Part shown: positions 46,448 through 58,300 of the stretch, one piece after another
Layout of the letters: every line of letters starts with the position of its first letter
Position numbering within the stretch: the first letter of the stretch is position 1
Origin: Taiwanofungus camphoratus
Taxonomy: Eukaryota; Basidiomycota; Agaricomycetes; Polyporales; Taiwanofungaceae
Length of the DNA: 64,000 nt
NCBI GenBank assembly: GCA_003999685.1
Contig: CP021233.1
Span: 558,001 to 622,000 of the forward strand
Direction: 5' to 3'
Program-made: the position numbers and the translations under genes
Notes under the pieces: generated by a model
What the model was told of the DNA's origin: nothing
The model's database searches: none
What the model saw: the letters and a program-made list of their open reading frames with translations, nothing else

Positions 46448-47955
46448 ACCATACCTGGGATGCGGTCCCTCTCCCTCCTGGAAAGAAGGCAATTGGCTGT
46501 GGATGGGTGTTCAAGGTCAAACACAATGCAGATGGCTCAATTGAGCGATACAAGGCTCGTCTTGTGGCCAAGGGCTATTCACAGCGACCTGGTTTTGACT
46601 ACACTGAGGTCTTTGCCCCCACATCTCGCCCTGCTGCCCTGCGCCTTGTCCTTGCACTCTCTGCCATTGAAGACCTGGAACTTCACTCTGTGGACATCTC
46701 CTCCGCATTTTTACAAGGTGATCTTGAAGAGGAGATCTACATGCAGCAACCAGAAGGCTTTCCTCAAGGTCCTCCAGGCACTGTCCTACGCCTTGGACGT
46801 CCTATCTATGGTCTCAAGCAGGCAGGTCGCATGTGGAACAAGAAGCTACATCAGGTGCTCACCTCCATGGGGTTCAAGCGGTTGGAGTCAGATCGCAGTG
46901 TTTACATCTATCTGCATGATGATGTGCGCATAATCATCCCTGTGCATGTTGATGACCTCACTCTGGCCTCAAAATCACAAGCTGCAATTGATAGAACCAT
47001 TGAGCAACTATCTCAGCACTTTAAATTGCGCAATCTTGGCCCTACCACATTTTTGTTGGGCATTGAAATCTCCAGAGACCGTTCAAAACACACCATGTTC
47101 TTGTCTCAGCACCAGTACATCCTAGATATGCTTGAGCGGTATGGCCTGACCAGTTGCAAGAGTGTCCTGACCCCAATGGAACCTGGCCTTCATCTTTCCA
47201 AAGAACAAGCCTGCCAGAGCGATGAGGATCGAGCCTTTATGAAGGACAAGCCATATCTCAATGCAGTTGGCTCTCTGATGTATCTGGCTATCATGACTCG
47301 TCCAGACATTCAATATGCGGTCTCCTGCCTTGCTCGTTTCAATTCCTGCCCTGGACCAGCTCACTGGGCTGCAGTCAAGCACCTCTTTCGCTATTTGCAG
47401 GGCACCAAGGACCACAAGCTCATCTACAGGCCTGATGATTTGGGTGCACCTTTCCTGACTTACACAGACTCTGCACATGGTGACTGTCCAGACACCGGAC
47501 GCTCCACTAGTGGCTATCTTGTCAAAGTTGGATCTGGGGCAATCAGTTGGTCAAGCAAACTCCAGTCTATTGTCGCACTTTCAACTACAGAGGCTGAATA
47601 TGTTGCTGCAGTTGAAGCTGGCAAAGAAATCCTCTGGATGCGCAATCTGATGACTGAGTTTGGATACAAAGTGGACACTGCCTCACCCTTGGAAATGGAC
47701 AACCAGTCAAGCATCAATGTGTCAAAGAATCCAGAGCATCATGGTCGGATGAAGCACCTTGACCTGCGCACTTTCTGGCTTAGGAACACTGTGGAATCTG
47801 GTCACATACAGCCAGAATACATTCCCACCGCAGACATGCTTGCAGACTGTCTAACCAAGGCACTACCTGCACCTAAAGTTGCATTCTGCCGTACTGGGAT
47901 GGGGGTTGCAGCATCCTAACCACTCTCTCTGGGACTTGGCAGATCAGGGGGGGTA

Positions 47956-48331
47956 TGTCACAATAATGTGCTCTGCCACAGTCCCTTGGTCAAGCTGGAG
48001 TGCTGCCGGACTTGGAGTGGCCACAGTAGACTGTGGGCCACTTACATCATTAGTGGCGGAGCTATTGGATTGGAGTTGAACACAGGCCACATTAGTTTTG
48101 TGGCTGGGTCATATGTTTGTATTGTTCCCTTTTTGATGGACTCTATTGTTCTGTGGTGGAGCCCTTTGTTCTCACCAGCATAAATAGTGCCCTGTAGTCC
48201 GGAGTAGCCCCCCATCTCTGTGGCTTACTTCGGACTCCAGGTATGTAGTAGAGTACATTATTTGAATACATCTCTGTGGCTTACTTCGGACTCCAGCACT
48301 TAATTGCTGTTCCCTGCGTCCCATTTTGATA
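47956..48331 (+). repeat. 3' LTR of the outer A element
   Basis: 376 bp, preceded by the polypurine tract GATCAGGGGGGGTA and followed by the second CATAT. Confidence 0.93.
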
Positions 48332-51300
48332 CATATAGATCTCCTCATCAAGGTCTCCATTTAGAAAGGCAGAGGAGATATCTACAGAGCGCAGTTCTAG
48401 GTCTTCAATGGCAGCAAGAGCAAGAATAAGTCGCAGGGATGCAAGCCTGAATGTGGGTGCAAAGACCTCAGTGTAATCAAATCCAGGTCTCTGACTATAT
48501 CCCTTTGCAACCACTCTGCCCTTGTAGCGCTCAATAGAGCCCTACAATGTCCCAAGTGTGATTGCCCACCAATGCCATGATCTCCTGATTTGCAGCATCA
48601 TACCAGTGTTTGGCATCAGGACCACTCATTGCCTGTTTAAAGGTATGAGGGTCTGCACCAGCAGATAGACCAGCAAATTGAACCTCCACAAAATCAGCAT
48701 CTGCATCTATGACATCAAGCTCATCTTCACTGCTCTCCTCCTTTACAGCTGGAGTAGGTTCTCTGATGACCCACCAGTTGGTTGGAGGACGTACATTACG
48801 AGGTGTACGTCTAAGAGCAATGGGCCTATCATCATTGGAAGTCTGAGGTGCAGGATCAGGAGATGCAGTGGGAGCAGAAGGAGCAGGAGATGGTGAAGGA
48901 CTTTGAGCTACTATGGGTGAATTTGGAGGTGGTGCAACTGGTACCTGAAGTGGATTTGGAACAGGAGCTGCATCAACAGGTGCAGGATCATTATCCCCCC
49001 CAAAATCCGGTACAGGGACAGATTCAGGAGCAACAGCAGCAGCAGGAGGATGGATAGAAGAAGTGTGCTTCAGACCAGGAAAGTAGCGCTCATCAAAGTC
49101 AGCTCGCTCTGAAATAATGGTCTTTTTGGTGGTGGGATTATAAAACTTCCATCCCTTATAACCATCAGGATATCCAATAAAGACACACTTCTGCATATGA
49201 GGTCCAAGAGCTGATCTCTGATCCTTCTGTATATGGACATAGGCAGTACACCCCCACACTCTGAGATGACTGACATCTGGCTTGCGCTTAAACCACAATT
49301 CAAATGGGGTGGCTCCTTTAACTGCAGAGGTAGGAAGGCGATTCCATACATGCACCATAGAGGCAAGACATTGTCCCCAAAATGAAAGTGGCAGCTTAGC
49401 TTCTGCAAGCATGGCTGAACAGTCATCCTGCATGACCCTATTAGCTCTCTCTGCTACACCATTCTGCTAAGGCCTATTTCTGGTGGTATGCCTGCGTACA
49501 ATCCCAGCATCATCTGTGTACTTGATGAATGCATGGGACATGTATTCCCCTCCCTTATCATCCTGAAGTGCCTTGATTTTGACATTCAGATGATTTTCAG
49601 CATAAGCCTTGAACCTCTTGAATGCATCAAAGGCTTCACTCTTTTCCTTGAGCAGCAACACAACTCTGAATCTGGTGTAATCATCTATGAAGGTGATCCA
49701 GTGGCGATAACCAGAGTGTGTGCGCACAGGTAAAGGACCATGAATATCAGAGTGAATAAGCTCCAAGGGCTGAGTAGCACGTTGTAGGGAAGATGGGAAT
49801 GAATTGGCATGCATTTTTCCAGCAAGGCATGGCTCACAGATAGGATCTGGCTGCTGCTTGGACTCCAGGACAAGACCAGTGACCAGATCTTCCTTGATCA
49901 TTTTCTGGACATCAGCATAACTGTGGTGTGCAAGACGACGATGCCAGAGGTTTAGATCTAAAGGAAGAGTGGCAGACAGTTGAGCATGTTCAAGAGAGGC
50001 TTCTGTGACTCCATCCAGATAGGCAGCATTGTTATCATCAATGGATGCAATGAATATGCTTTTGCCACCATGAATGAAGTGCATTGAATCAGAATAGATA
50101 TGGATTTGAAAGCCCTTCTTTCTAGTTAAATACAGACATGAGAGCAGGTTGTTTCTCAGTCTGGGAACATGCAACACTCTTTGGAATTCTACAGCTCTAA
50201 CCTCTCTGCCCTTTATGACTGGTTTAAATACCACAGATCCAACTCCAGCTGAGTAGACAATGGTGTTGTCTGCCAACTTTATAGGAATTTGCAGAGGCTT
50301 ATAATTGTGCAGCCAATGGCGATGGGGTGTCATATGAGAAGTGGCACCTGTGTCTGCATTCCAGTTGAAGTTAGCATCAAGCTGAAGTGGTGGATTGGGA
50401 TCAGAATTGAGACTTGCATTTCCAGCAGTTTCAGTAACAACTGCAGCAGTGTCTGTGGTCTTGGTACTGTCCTGAGCCTGGTTGGCCTGATAGTGCTTCC
50501 CATGGCCTTTGCGTGCCTGTACCCTGTCCTTTGTCTCTTTTTGTGCCTTCTGATAAGCAAAGCACTTGTCCCTGGTATGACCTTTGATACCACAGAATTC
50601 ACAGTTAACAGTGGTAGTTGTGGATAAGGCTTGGTCACTGGAGACTGTGGACCGATGACGCCTCTGATTCTCTTCAGTAATAAAGGCAGCCTGAACCTTT
50701 GATTTGGACAGATCATTCTGCAGAAGCAAGTTGGAGGTGAAGGCAGAGTACTCCTCTGGCAGAGCACGAATCATGGCCATGGATGTAAGCTCTTCATCCA
50801 GCTGATCCAGAGTGAACTTGTCTGGTCTGAGGTTCTGGATGCCTTGCATAGTAGCATTGACCCTGTTCATCAGCATTTGGAGGGATTCATTGTCATGCTT
50901 TCTGATGGAGAACAAGTCATCATAAGCATTGAATCTGGCTCCAGGACGCTTTTGCTGATGAGCATCTGCAAGAGCAGCCCATATCTTAACAGGATCATCA
51001 GATATCCCATCAAGATGAACCCTTTGATCTTGCTCAATCATGAGATAGAGCCAACCAGCTGCTTTGTCCACTTTAAGCTCCCAATCCTCTCTGGCCTTGG
51101 TTTCTTCAGGTGTGATAGGTGTACTGGCAGTGGGCATTTTAGAGGTGCCTGAGACAATGCGCCATAGACCTGCAGAGCGAAGTGCAGCCATCATCTCTCC
51201 TTTCCAGGTGGGATAATTGGAGGAGTTGAGTTTAGAGAAGGTAGGAAGTGAGTTGGACATAATGGAGTATAATGGGTGTGTATTGTCTGATTTGAAGTCC

Positions 51301-51729
51301 GTAGTGGTGTGCAAGTGAATACTCTCACACACTTAGCCAAGTGTGGGCCTTTGAACACAACCACCAGAGGGGAGGAAGTTGAACCTTGGTCCAGGTAGTA
51401 TAGTAAAGTACTGCTATACAACTAGTATGATAACTAGGAGCCCCAGATTCTAGTCCAGTTCGCAGTTGAGCAGGGGATTTCACCTGGTTTGTAAGCACAG
51501 GCTGAGTCCTACTAGCCTGCCTCCTAGTCAACCTAGGAAGAGGGCACCCACTGAAGAGCAACCCTCCAAGAGTTCGTCCTGGATCTAGTGGCTATGTGCT
51601 TAGGGGGATATAGTGACTGGGTCTATGCCCTGACTGTCACTTTCAATCTGCCTCTTGTAAGAGAGGGTAGAAGAGTACAGTAAGTAAAAGTAAGTAATGG
51701 ACCAGGTTCACAGTACAGGGCTTATAACC
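48332..51729 (-). mobile_element. Ty1/copia element, family B: leader, gag to reverse transcriptase start
   Basis: Minus strand. Priming site GGTTATAAGCCCTG (about 51716-51729), a 450-bp leader, gag from MSNSLPTFSKLN near 51260, CCHC knuckle (CEFCGIKGHTRDKC), protease (WNADTGATSHMTPH), integrase and the start of reverse transcriptase. The pol continues at 38056-37689 beyond the A insertion. It is broken, with a few breaks, and older than A. A and B proteins are clearly related (same protease and integrase strings) but distinct. Confidence 0.93.
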
Positions 51730-52141
51730 TGTTAAGTTCAGACAATATCACAAGGAGTTACACTCCAAGATATATGCAAGCAGAGATGACTTGCTGGGAC
51801 AGAAGAGCTAGAGTCCAATGTAAGTCACTGATATATTAACAAGAAAATATACAAGACATACCTAGAGTCCAATGTAAGTCACTGGGGATCCAGGACTGGG
51901 ACTCTAGGGTTTATATACATCTACAGTAAGGCTATGCAGTGCTACAGTAACTAGGATACTAAGGCTGTGTGCACTGCATGGCTGTGCAGATTGATATCAA
52001 CAAGGCTGTACAGTGATTGTAACTAAGATGAGGCAGTGTCCATAGTAATGCTGTGTAGTGATGGTATCTAAGGTAACTAAGCACAGCATTACAATGCAGT
52101 GCATTAGTCCGATATTTTGACATGTAAGTCAGACTTCAACA
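51730..52141 (-). repeat. 5' LTR of family B (412 bp)
   Basis: On the plus strand TGTTAAGTTCAG...CAGACTTCAACA. It abuts the B priming site. It contains a 23-bp direct repeat at 51808-51830 and 51862-51884 (CTAGAGTCCAATGTAAGTCA core). Related copies: solo at 54711-55068, fragment at 31759-31871. Confidence 0.88.
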
Positions 52142-52590
52142 ATTTTAAGCTGGACATGGTGAAGACCCAGAACATGGCACTGGTGATTGGGCTGATGCTC
52201 AGGGACTTGGAGGCCAATGAAGTGGGGGGTGAGCCCATCGACCTGCCCAACTATGCTCTCAACTCAGTGCTTCAGTGCTCAGTGAGGACATGGTGGAGAA
52301 TGTCCTGCTGTCTGCATGTGATAAGATGAGGGTAGGTATAGAGGTGGTATCAGAAGACACTGAGGTGATGGGGGACAGCTCCAGACTGACCAGATCAGCT
52401 TCAAGGCATCCCCAGGCACAGCCCAGTAAGTCTGGTGGACCTGATGTGCTATCTGTGCCAAAGAAGAATGGTGCTGGTTCAAAGGAGGGGAGCCAGAAGA
52501 GGAAAAAGAATGAGTTGGAGCCTGTGAAGGAGGAGAAGGAGGTGGAATCATCATCTAGAAAGAAGGAGAAGGGGGTATCTGGATGACCCA
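52142..52590 (+). other. Unrecognised coding-like segment
   Basis: Plus frames read LDMVKTQNMALVIGLMLRDLEANEVGGEPIDLPNYALNSVLQ and, in another frame, EDMVENVLLSACDKMRVG... followed by a K/E/S-rich end (KKNGAGSKEGSQKRKKNELEPVKEEKEVESSSRKKEKG). It reads like part of a nuclear protein gene that is truncated and shifted, but no family is recognised. Confidence 0.35.
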
Positions 52591-52658
52591 CACCCAGGCC
52601 AGACAACAGGGGTGAGAGGAGGACTGTGGCTTAGGTGGCATTGAGAGGAGGAAGGCCA

Positions 52659-52775
52659 GGGTTGCAGTACCAGCAGCAATGGTTGCAGTGCTGGCAGCCA
52701 GGGGTGCAGTGCTGATGGCCAGGGGTGCATCACCTGTGCAGTGCCAATGATGAGGGGTGCAGTGCCAACAGCAAA
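52659..52775. repeat. Imperfect tandem repeat, GGGGTGCAGTGC type
   Basis: Five to six units of about 20-25 bp on the theme CCAGGGGTGCAGTGCTGATGG. Low complexity and non-coding. Confidence 0.6.
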
Positions 52776-52841
52776 AGGAGTGGCATCACAACTGCAATAC
52801 TCATTGGCTATATTTGGCTGTCTCTGGAATATGACAAGTTC

Positions 52842-53045
52842 TAAATTGTGACCTTAGAAGCTTTTCATTCCTTTAAAAAACAATCTACAGCTCTTCTAAA
52901 GCCTACAATAACTAGGAAGGCCCTTCTATTCTATTCTAAAACACCTCTAAATGCCCACAAAGTCTACAAGGTTGTACAAAGTACTCCAAAGCTTCTAAAC
53001 CCAGCTCTAAAGTCTCCAACTTGCACTATACCCTCTATCAGACAT
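52842..53045 (+). repeat. Dispersed repeat family 6, copy 2
   Basis: Diverged direct copy of 34848-35075, on the other side of the copia nest. Confidence 0.65.
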
Positions 53046-53196
53046 TTTTGAGCCTCCTATGCTGTTCTATCTAGTCCAGACCGCTCATTCTATGTCATCT
53101 ATTGGCTTTCTAACTTTATATCATCAGCTAAGTCCTTTTGCTCTCTGCTGTGGCTGTACCCACCTCTGATAGCCTCTGAAGTGGTCTAAAATTCTG

Positions 53197-54640
53197 AAGT
53201 CTACCTAAAGAAGCTAGAAGGCTGTAAAACTGTGTATGTGCAAGAGGGAGAGTCAGCAGCAAGAGTTCTCAACTCAAATTGGTTGAGAGATGTCTATGAA
53301 GGTCTTTGATGACCTATGACATGTGTTGTGACTGCTCAATGTAGCTTTGATGTGCTACTACACAGTACTATACCAGGGGAAGAACTGAGTGTGAGAACTT
53401 AGATGAGATGCAACCCTTCAGATTACAGTAGAAGGCAGGCTTGAGCTAGAGACAGGACACTAAATGCAATTCTTCTACAAGTGTTGAAAATGGATGATAG
53501 TCTTTATGGGCTTCTTGTGAGTGTGAGAAGACGAGTAAAGAAAAGTGTGTATTGGTACCAAGTGCATAGTACACTTGGAGTGGGTGAACAAAGAGAATAC
53601 AACTGAGAGAACCCCCCAGCAGAAGGATCCTCTAATATACTGCTACCACTGACCCCTGGATATAGCTAAGCGATCTCTCAGGGATAGCATAAGATGAGAG
53701 GAGTCAGCAGCCCGAAGCATGTAACTACCATGGCATAAGCAGGGACAGTCAGCCTGTTGGTCAGTCTGGGTGAGTAATATGTGAAAAGGGAGTCACGTGT
53801 CCATAGTGTGATGAACAAGAGAAAAGAAAAATGATTAAGTCCATAGCTCTATCAGTTGGTAACAGCAGAGAGACACAACTCTTTAAACATAATCAAAGAC
53901 AGAAAGACACAGTAGAGACGTAATAGAAAGCTGAATTGGACGTGCTTTTCTTGAGCTCTGCAGTAAGGAAAAAACTTGTCTCTTGTTCTGAGACATTGTA
54001 CATCATGTTTATACTACTGTGCTACAATATACGACACATTGGGAGTGGCATAGTAAGAGTGGCATCCTAACTACTTGTGTACTATGGAGTGGCTTGTAGA
54101 AGGGGTGGCTACGATACTGATGTCACTGGAGTCACTGAGACAAAGGAACATACTGTAACTAGACTAAGGCAAGCCGGTGATTGTAGCATTATCAAAGGCA
54201 TCAAGTGGCACATCAAAGTAGACCAAGTGATATTGGAGTGGCTAGACTGGTCACATGTGAGGACCTTGAGTGGTGGTGCATGTGGTGTCTTATATGCAAA
54301 GGGAACAGTGTGTCAGAACATTGGACTGGAACTGATGAAGTGGCTTATAATGTGATTTGAAGCTATCAGAAAGTCTTGCGATGGCTTTCTGGGCTGTATC
54401 GGGCACATCAAGTGGTGTCAAAGACATAACTATGGTCCTAGGGTTGAGTAAAAGCACTCCATGGGGCCTAGAAGGACCTGGCACCTATCATCTCCTCCTT
54501 TTTGAAATTTGAACTGTCCTCAGTCCACATGTGATGTCTAGAAGCTTGATGGCTGTGACCGGATCAAAGCTCTATAGAGATCTGTGCAGTTCTGACCTTC
54601 TTGTGACCCGCACTGATCACATGCTGTTAAAGAGGATTTA
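53197..54640 (+). repeat. Repeat family 5, copy 3, interrupted by a family 4 LTR
   Basis: Matches 18485-19621 with heavy divergence and CpG loss (CTAGAAGGCTGTAAAACTG...GATCACATGCTGTTAAAGAG). A reversed family 4 repeat (53497-53780) and about 100 bp of extra sequence interrupt it in the palindromic array. It is cut on the right by the chromovirus LTR at 54641. Confidence 0.65.
53497..53780 (-). repeat. LTR-like family 4, copy 3 (reversed, truncated)
   Basis: Reverse complement matches 26909 to about 27185. The 3' 130 bp of the repeat are missing at the 53497 side. It ends GGGTGAGTAA, the counterpart of TTACTTACCC. Confidence 0.65.
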
Positions 54641-55385
54641 TGATACAAATTGATATCTTGGACCACTATCCAGTATAGAGGGCCTGACCACAACAGAGGG
54701 CGGTGAGGACTGTTGAATTCAGACAATATCACAAGGAGTTACACTCCAAGATATATGCAAGCAGAGATGACTTGCTGGGACAGAAGAGCTAGAGTCCAAT
54801 GTAAGTCACTGGAGATCCAGGACTGGGACTCTAGGGTTTATATGCATCTACAGTAAGGCTATGGAGTGCTACAGTAACTAGGATACTAAGGCTGTGTGCA
54901 CTGCATGGCTGTGCAGATTGATATCAACAAGGCTGTACAGTGATTGTAACTAAGATGAGGCAGTGTCCATAGTAATTCTGTGTAGTGATGGTATCTAAGG
55001 TAACTAAGCACAGCATTACAATGCAGTGCATTAGTCTGATATTTTGACATGTAAATCAGACTTCAACAAGGACTTATGGACAATATAGTCTGAGTGTCAT
55101 GAAGTTTAAGAGTGTCAAGCAAAGTGGTAGCAAGACATGAATATGATATGGTAACCAGATCGAACTTAAGGTCCAACCTAACTAAATATATACTGATACA
55201 GACAACAAGCACAAACCAAATACTACACTAGGGCAGGCAGTCCATCAAGTGGTAAAACTAATGATACAAAGATGATATGAGTCATCAGACTGTATTAGCA
55301 ATCAGTATGCATAAGTGGAATGTGTAAGCGGGGCCTGATATGAGTCAGAGTTTATGAGGTAAGCATAATGCGGGTAATTGTTTCA
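54641..55385 (-). repeat. 3' LTR of the chromovirus, with nested solo LTR
   Basis: Plus-strand ends TGATAC...GTTTCA. It matches 63689-64000 on both sides of the insertion at 54711-55068. The polypurine tract of the minus strand (GTCAGGGGGTAT) abuts it at 55386. Without the nested LTR the unit is about 380 bp. Confidence 0.82.
54711..55068 (-). repeat. Solo family B LTR with target duplication
   Basis: TGTTGAATTCAG...CAGACTTCAACA, 358 bp, flanked by AGGAC on both sides (54706-54710 and 55069-55073). It is 54 bp shorter than the 51730 copy because it has one instead of two copies of the CTAGAGTCCAATGTAAGTCA repeat. Confidence 0.9.
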
Positions 55386-58300
55386 ATACCCCCTGACTAA
55401 GATTGAACTCTGGTCAATCTCATTTGATTTGCTCAATTGAATATGAAATGTGAAAGAAATGTGGATGTTGCACCACGTACCACAAGGGTGTTTCACTGAA
55501 TGCAAGTGTTTCATCATGCACCATGCAAGCATGTGGCCTCTGGGTAAGGACCCAGCAAGGTTGCAGCTGCCACCTCCAGTAAGCAAATCCCTTATTGCTC
55601 ACCATCACCGTAGAGTTCCAGGACATCGTCGTCTCAGTCATTATCATTGAGGTGCTAGTTGGTGTGTTGGTCAAACCATTCATGATGATAGGAGGGAGGT
55701 GGAGAGTGGGGTTGAATGGCAGGGGGAGATGGTATGACAGGTGGAGGGGTGAAGCGCTCCATTGGTCCTCGGTGGAACAGTCCAGGTTCTGGTGTGTGAG
55801 AGGGATATGGGGTGTCGATATGGGTGCTGTCAACGGGGTCAGTGTGGGGTTTTGATTGTCCTTGAGCTCTGGGGTGTCAGGATGGCAGGGTCTGAGGTGG
55901 ATTGGTGAGGGCAGCAACAGGGATTGGGGCTGAAATTGGGTCAACCAGGCTGTTGATGATGTTTCATAAGAGGTCTTCCCTGGGTGAGGTGGCAGAAGGG
56001 GGTGCAGATGCATGATGGGTGCTGGTGCATTCTTGCAATAGATGACCTGGCAGTGGCATCGAGTGCATCTGTACTGGGGGCAGTCATGCATCTAGTGTTG
56101 CATACTCCCACAGGCATGGCACTGGCTGTGTGGATGCCATCCTGGTCCTGGATGCATGTGGGCAGGGGATGAGTCCACTCAGCTGGTCAGGGCTTCAGTT
56201 GACTGTTGTCCAGCTGGGGAGTCAATAAAGGTTTGGAGCAGATTTTCGGGTAGAGGCAGAGGGGTGGAGGAGGTGAGAATGACCTCTGGTTGGTCACAGC
56301 AAACGAATCACAGGCATTCAGGGCAGTGATGGGGAGGGATCATGTGATGCATGTGATGGGCGACACTCATGTCATCTAGGCTTCGGAGGGTTCAGACCAC
56401 TTTGAAGTCTAGGAGTTGGATATGGTCCTTCCACAGGGCTAGTTGATGGATTGCATCATCGACAGTTCTCAAATATTCCAGATGAGTGTCAAGGTAGTCA
56501 CTGAAGGCTTTGTATTCCTTGAGGTTGTTGTGGGTGTGAGATTGGGTGAGGATGAGGTGGGTAATATCTGAGACATGTGTTTGGAGCAGGTCCATAGATA
56601 TGGGGTTGCAGTCATAGATATTTCGGGGTCAATAGAGGATGTTGCTGGGATTTGGGAGGGCTCCTTCTTCAGGTGGGGGGTTGCAAAAGTGGGCTGCTGA
56701 GATGATACGTCATACATTTGGAGTGGGTGGAGAAGGCAGTGCAGTAGAGGAGGATCCTGAGGTGGAGGTGCAGGTCACCCTTCAACTATCTCTAAAGGCT
56801 TGAGTGTTTGCTCAAGCTTGGGTGTGGGTGGCTTGATTAGACTGACAGGGCATTGCAAGTAGTAGCTTGAGGAGGTGAGATTGTGAACTGGCTTAACTCA
56901 GGTTCTTTCTCTGTTTATATGCTGCCAGGGTCTCATCCGCAGTTCTGGTTAAATTGGTTTCTGATTCCCATGAGTCGTCAGCTGATGAGTAGCCTTTCCA
57001 CCTGACCCTATACTCACGGCAGTTTCTTTGTAAGTTCTTCCGATGTCTGATGATGGCTTTTACTTCATAGTTATCTTCTCCTTCGATAAGCTCTGGGGGT
57101 GGCCTTATGTAGTGTAGATCTCTGTTTCTGAGTAGGGTGAGAGAAGAGTAGTGTGGAAGACAGGGTGTATTTGTCATGACTTGGGGAGTTTTAGCCTGTA
57201 GGAGACCAGGCCTAGTACTTCTGTGACTCGAAAAGGGCCTTCTCATCTAGGGGCCAGCTTTCTGGATGGGTACAGCAGCTTTAGGTTTTGCGAGTCTAAC
57301 CAGACCTGCTGACCTTTACAGAACCCCATTTCACGGAGTTTGACACATTTTGCAAGCACAGTTTGTGCAAGTTCCATTGCTGAATGCCAGGGGTGTCTGT
57401 CCCTGGATGTACAGTAGGAATTCCTCGAGGGTCAAATCCCATCATCACCTTGAAGGGGGAGGATTTGATGGCAGAGTGTTCCCGGAAATTGTGAGCGAAT
57501 TGTGCTATACTTAGCAAGGAAGACCACTTATCTGGGTTGTTGCTCATGAAGCATCTCAAGTAGATCTCCAGTTCCTGGTTGACACACTCCATTTCTCCAT
57601 CTGTTTGAGGATGGAACACTGTACTCATTGCAGATTTTACCCCAGTTATTCAGCATAGTTCCTGAAAGACTTTCAATGCAAATTGAGGTCCTTGATCACT
57701 GATCACCTTGTCTGATAGGCCAAACCATTTATAGACTTCTTGGTACAAGGCTTTGGCTGTTTCGGATGCATCAATCGTTTTGTTGCATGAAATGAAAACT
57801 ACCCCCTTTGTAAGGTTGTGGTCCATAATGACCAAAATACTATTAAAGCCATTTGAGACTAGAAGGTCGATGATGAAGTCACAGCAACATGCTGAATGGA
57901 GTGGCATGTTTTGTTGGTTTGATCAGAAGGAGGGCCGGTCGTGTAGGGTGAGTGTTTACCTTCATTTGCTGACAGGTTCTGCAGCCTTTGATATAGCAGG
58001 CAATGAAGTCTGCCATTTCTGGCCACCAGTAGTTATGACAGAGGAGTCCAAGTGTCTTCTGAATTCTGGGGTGTCCTGCTGAGGGGAGGTTGTGATAATT
58101 GGATACAACCTTTCATCACAGCTCATTGTCCATGGAAATGTAGGCCTTATTATCATAGAAGAGGTCCCTGTCCAGGATTGACCAATGATTGTTGGGGCCC
58201 TCTTTCGCATTCCTCATGCCCTCAACGTAGAGCGAGTCATCTGCACACATTTCAATGATAGAAGCACAGAGGCTTATGTCGATGGCAGACATCCAGACGT

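Larger units (their letters stand above)
38057..48331 (+). mobile_element. Ty1/copia element, family A (plus), itself split by a second A element
   Basis: 5' LTR 38057-38432, priming site 38433-38449, gag-pol 38592-41312 continued from about 46453 to 47919, polypurine tract 47942-47955, 3' LTR 47956-48331. Target duplication CATAT is at 38052-38056 and 48332-48336. Parts on the plus strand: CCHC knuckle (CDFCGAPGHTQPQC), protease (WNADTGATSHMTPH), integrase (VHTDIHGP, DDKGGEYM, QNGVAERANG), then after the insertion reverse transcriptase (PVHVDDLTLAS) and RNase H. Apart from the nested insertion it looks whole. LTRs appear alike by eye, so the insertion is recent. It interrupts family B. Confidence 0.95.
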
